From positions 62,001-126,000 of the forward strand of contig DAIDJP010000016.1 of assembly GCA_027451285.1 (NCBI GenBank): 64,000 bases of DNA, given 5' to 3'. Source of the DNA: Acidimicrobiaceae bacterium (GTDB lineage Bacteria; Actinomycetota; Acidimicrobiia; Acidimicrobiales; RAAP-2). Below, one piece after another: positions 63,792-64,000 of this stretch (its first letter is position 1; each line of letters starts with the position of its first letter). The notes under the pieces are model-generated. The model saw only the letters and a list, made by a program, of their open reading frames with translations. It was not told the DNA's origin and ran no database searches. The position numbers and the translations under genes are program-made.

Positions 63792-64000
63792 CCGAGCGGC
63801 GCGTCGACCACGCGGTCTACGTGATCTCGGTCTTCGCCGAGTTGGCGGGCGTTCACCCCCAGACGCTGCGCAACTACGAGCGCTCGGGCCTGCTCGCGCC
63901 GCGGCGCACGAGGGGCGGCTCGCGCCGCTTCTCCGACGAGGACCTGGCCGCCCTGCGGCGCATCCAGCAGCTGACCAACGAGGGCGTGAACTTAGAGGGC
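63788..64000 (+). CDS. hspR: HspR, MerR-type heat-shock repressor (3' partial)
   Basis: Starts at GTG 63788, overlapping the dnaJ stop, and runs off the window. The MerR HTH is [45 protein letters not shown]. It represses the dnaK operon through the HAIR site at 60259, usually together with DnaK. Confidence 0.9.
   Translation, partial: MTERRVDHAVYVISVFAELAGVHPQTLRNYERSGLLAPRRTRGGSRRFSDEDLAALRRIQQLTNEGVNLEG

Overview
The window reads as chromosomal DNA of a high-GC Gram-positive bacterium (Actinomycetota). The evidence is the dnaK-grpE-dnaJ-hspR operon with an HspR-type operator, an EtfD-like Fe-S oxidoreductase, an F420/FMN-type PPOX protein, RepSA/FtsK-type integrative-element genes, and frequent GTG starts with 4-base ATGA/GTGA overlaps. 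A sulfocyanin-like cupredoxin and the copper cargo would fit Acidimicrobiia, but that is inference.

Layout. (1) 1-11.9 kb is an accessory region. It holds a UvrD-like helicase cut by the window edge, a CoiA-like nuclease, a tyrosine recombinase, two very small proteins, and a three-gene CD-NTase / E2-like / membrane-protein cassette that looks like a short CBASS system. These are followed by a decayed, internally deleted copy of the first recombinase, a second tyrosine recombinase with a 13-bp inverted repeat at its start, and two small helical proteins of unknown role. (2) 12.0-23.9 kb is a translationally coupled three-gene operon related to DISARM: a DEAD/DUF1998 helicase with a Vsr-like C-terminus, an SNF2 helicase, and an Eco57I/DrmMI-like adenine methylase. 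(3) 24.2-25.2 kb has an XRE regulator and an unknown small gene. (4) 25.6-52.0 kb is a tandem array of integrated elements at tRNA-Gly(CCC). Three direct copies of a 45-bp tRNA 3' segment (25615, 29758, 51915) delimit a 4.1-kb element without recombinase (CIME-like: DUF4232 membrane protein, GntR, beta-propeller membrane protein, Fic protein) and a 22-kb AICE-type element with Int, Xis, RepSA and FtsK/TraB. GGGCAGG pairs at about 11-bp spacing lie just inside every element end. The AICE cargo is copper handling and extracytoplasmic thiol/redox chemistry: two CsoR repressors, a P1B-ATPase with a cupredoxin-like N-terminus, cupredoxins, Sco1, CcdA proteins, thioredoxins and a permease with YHS domains. 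It also carries an NlpC/P60 hydrolase, an ISL3-family transposase and an IS110 remnant. (5) 52.1-64.0 kb is core chromosome: dcd, etfD-like, PPOX, marR-MFS, amt-glnK with a GlnR-like box, gpmA, and the dnaK operon ending in hspR at the window edge.

How the parts work together. The left 24 kb resembles a defence island made of recombinases, a cyclic-nucleotide signalling cassette and a modification/helicase system. The AICE supplies its own integration, excision, replication and transfer functions at the tRNA. The neighbouring CIME carries matching ends and is probably moved in trans. The copper operons are controlled from a divergent intergenic region with two CsoR-like palindromes. Functions are assigned from recognised motifs only; no database search was run.
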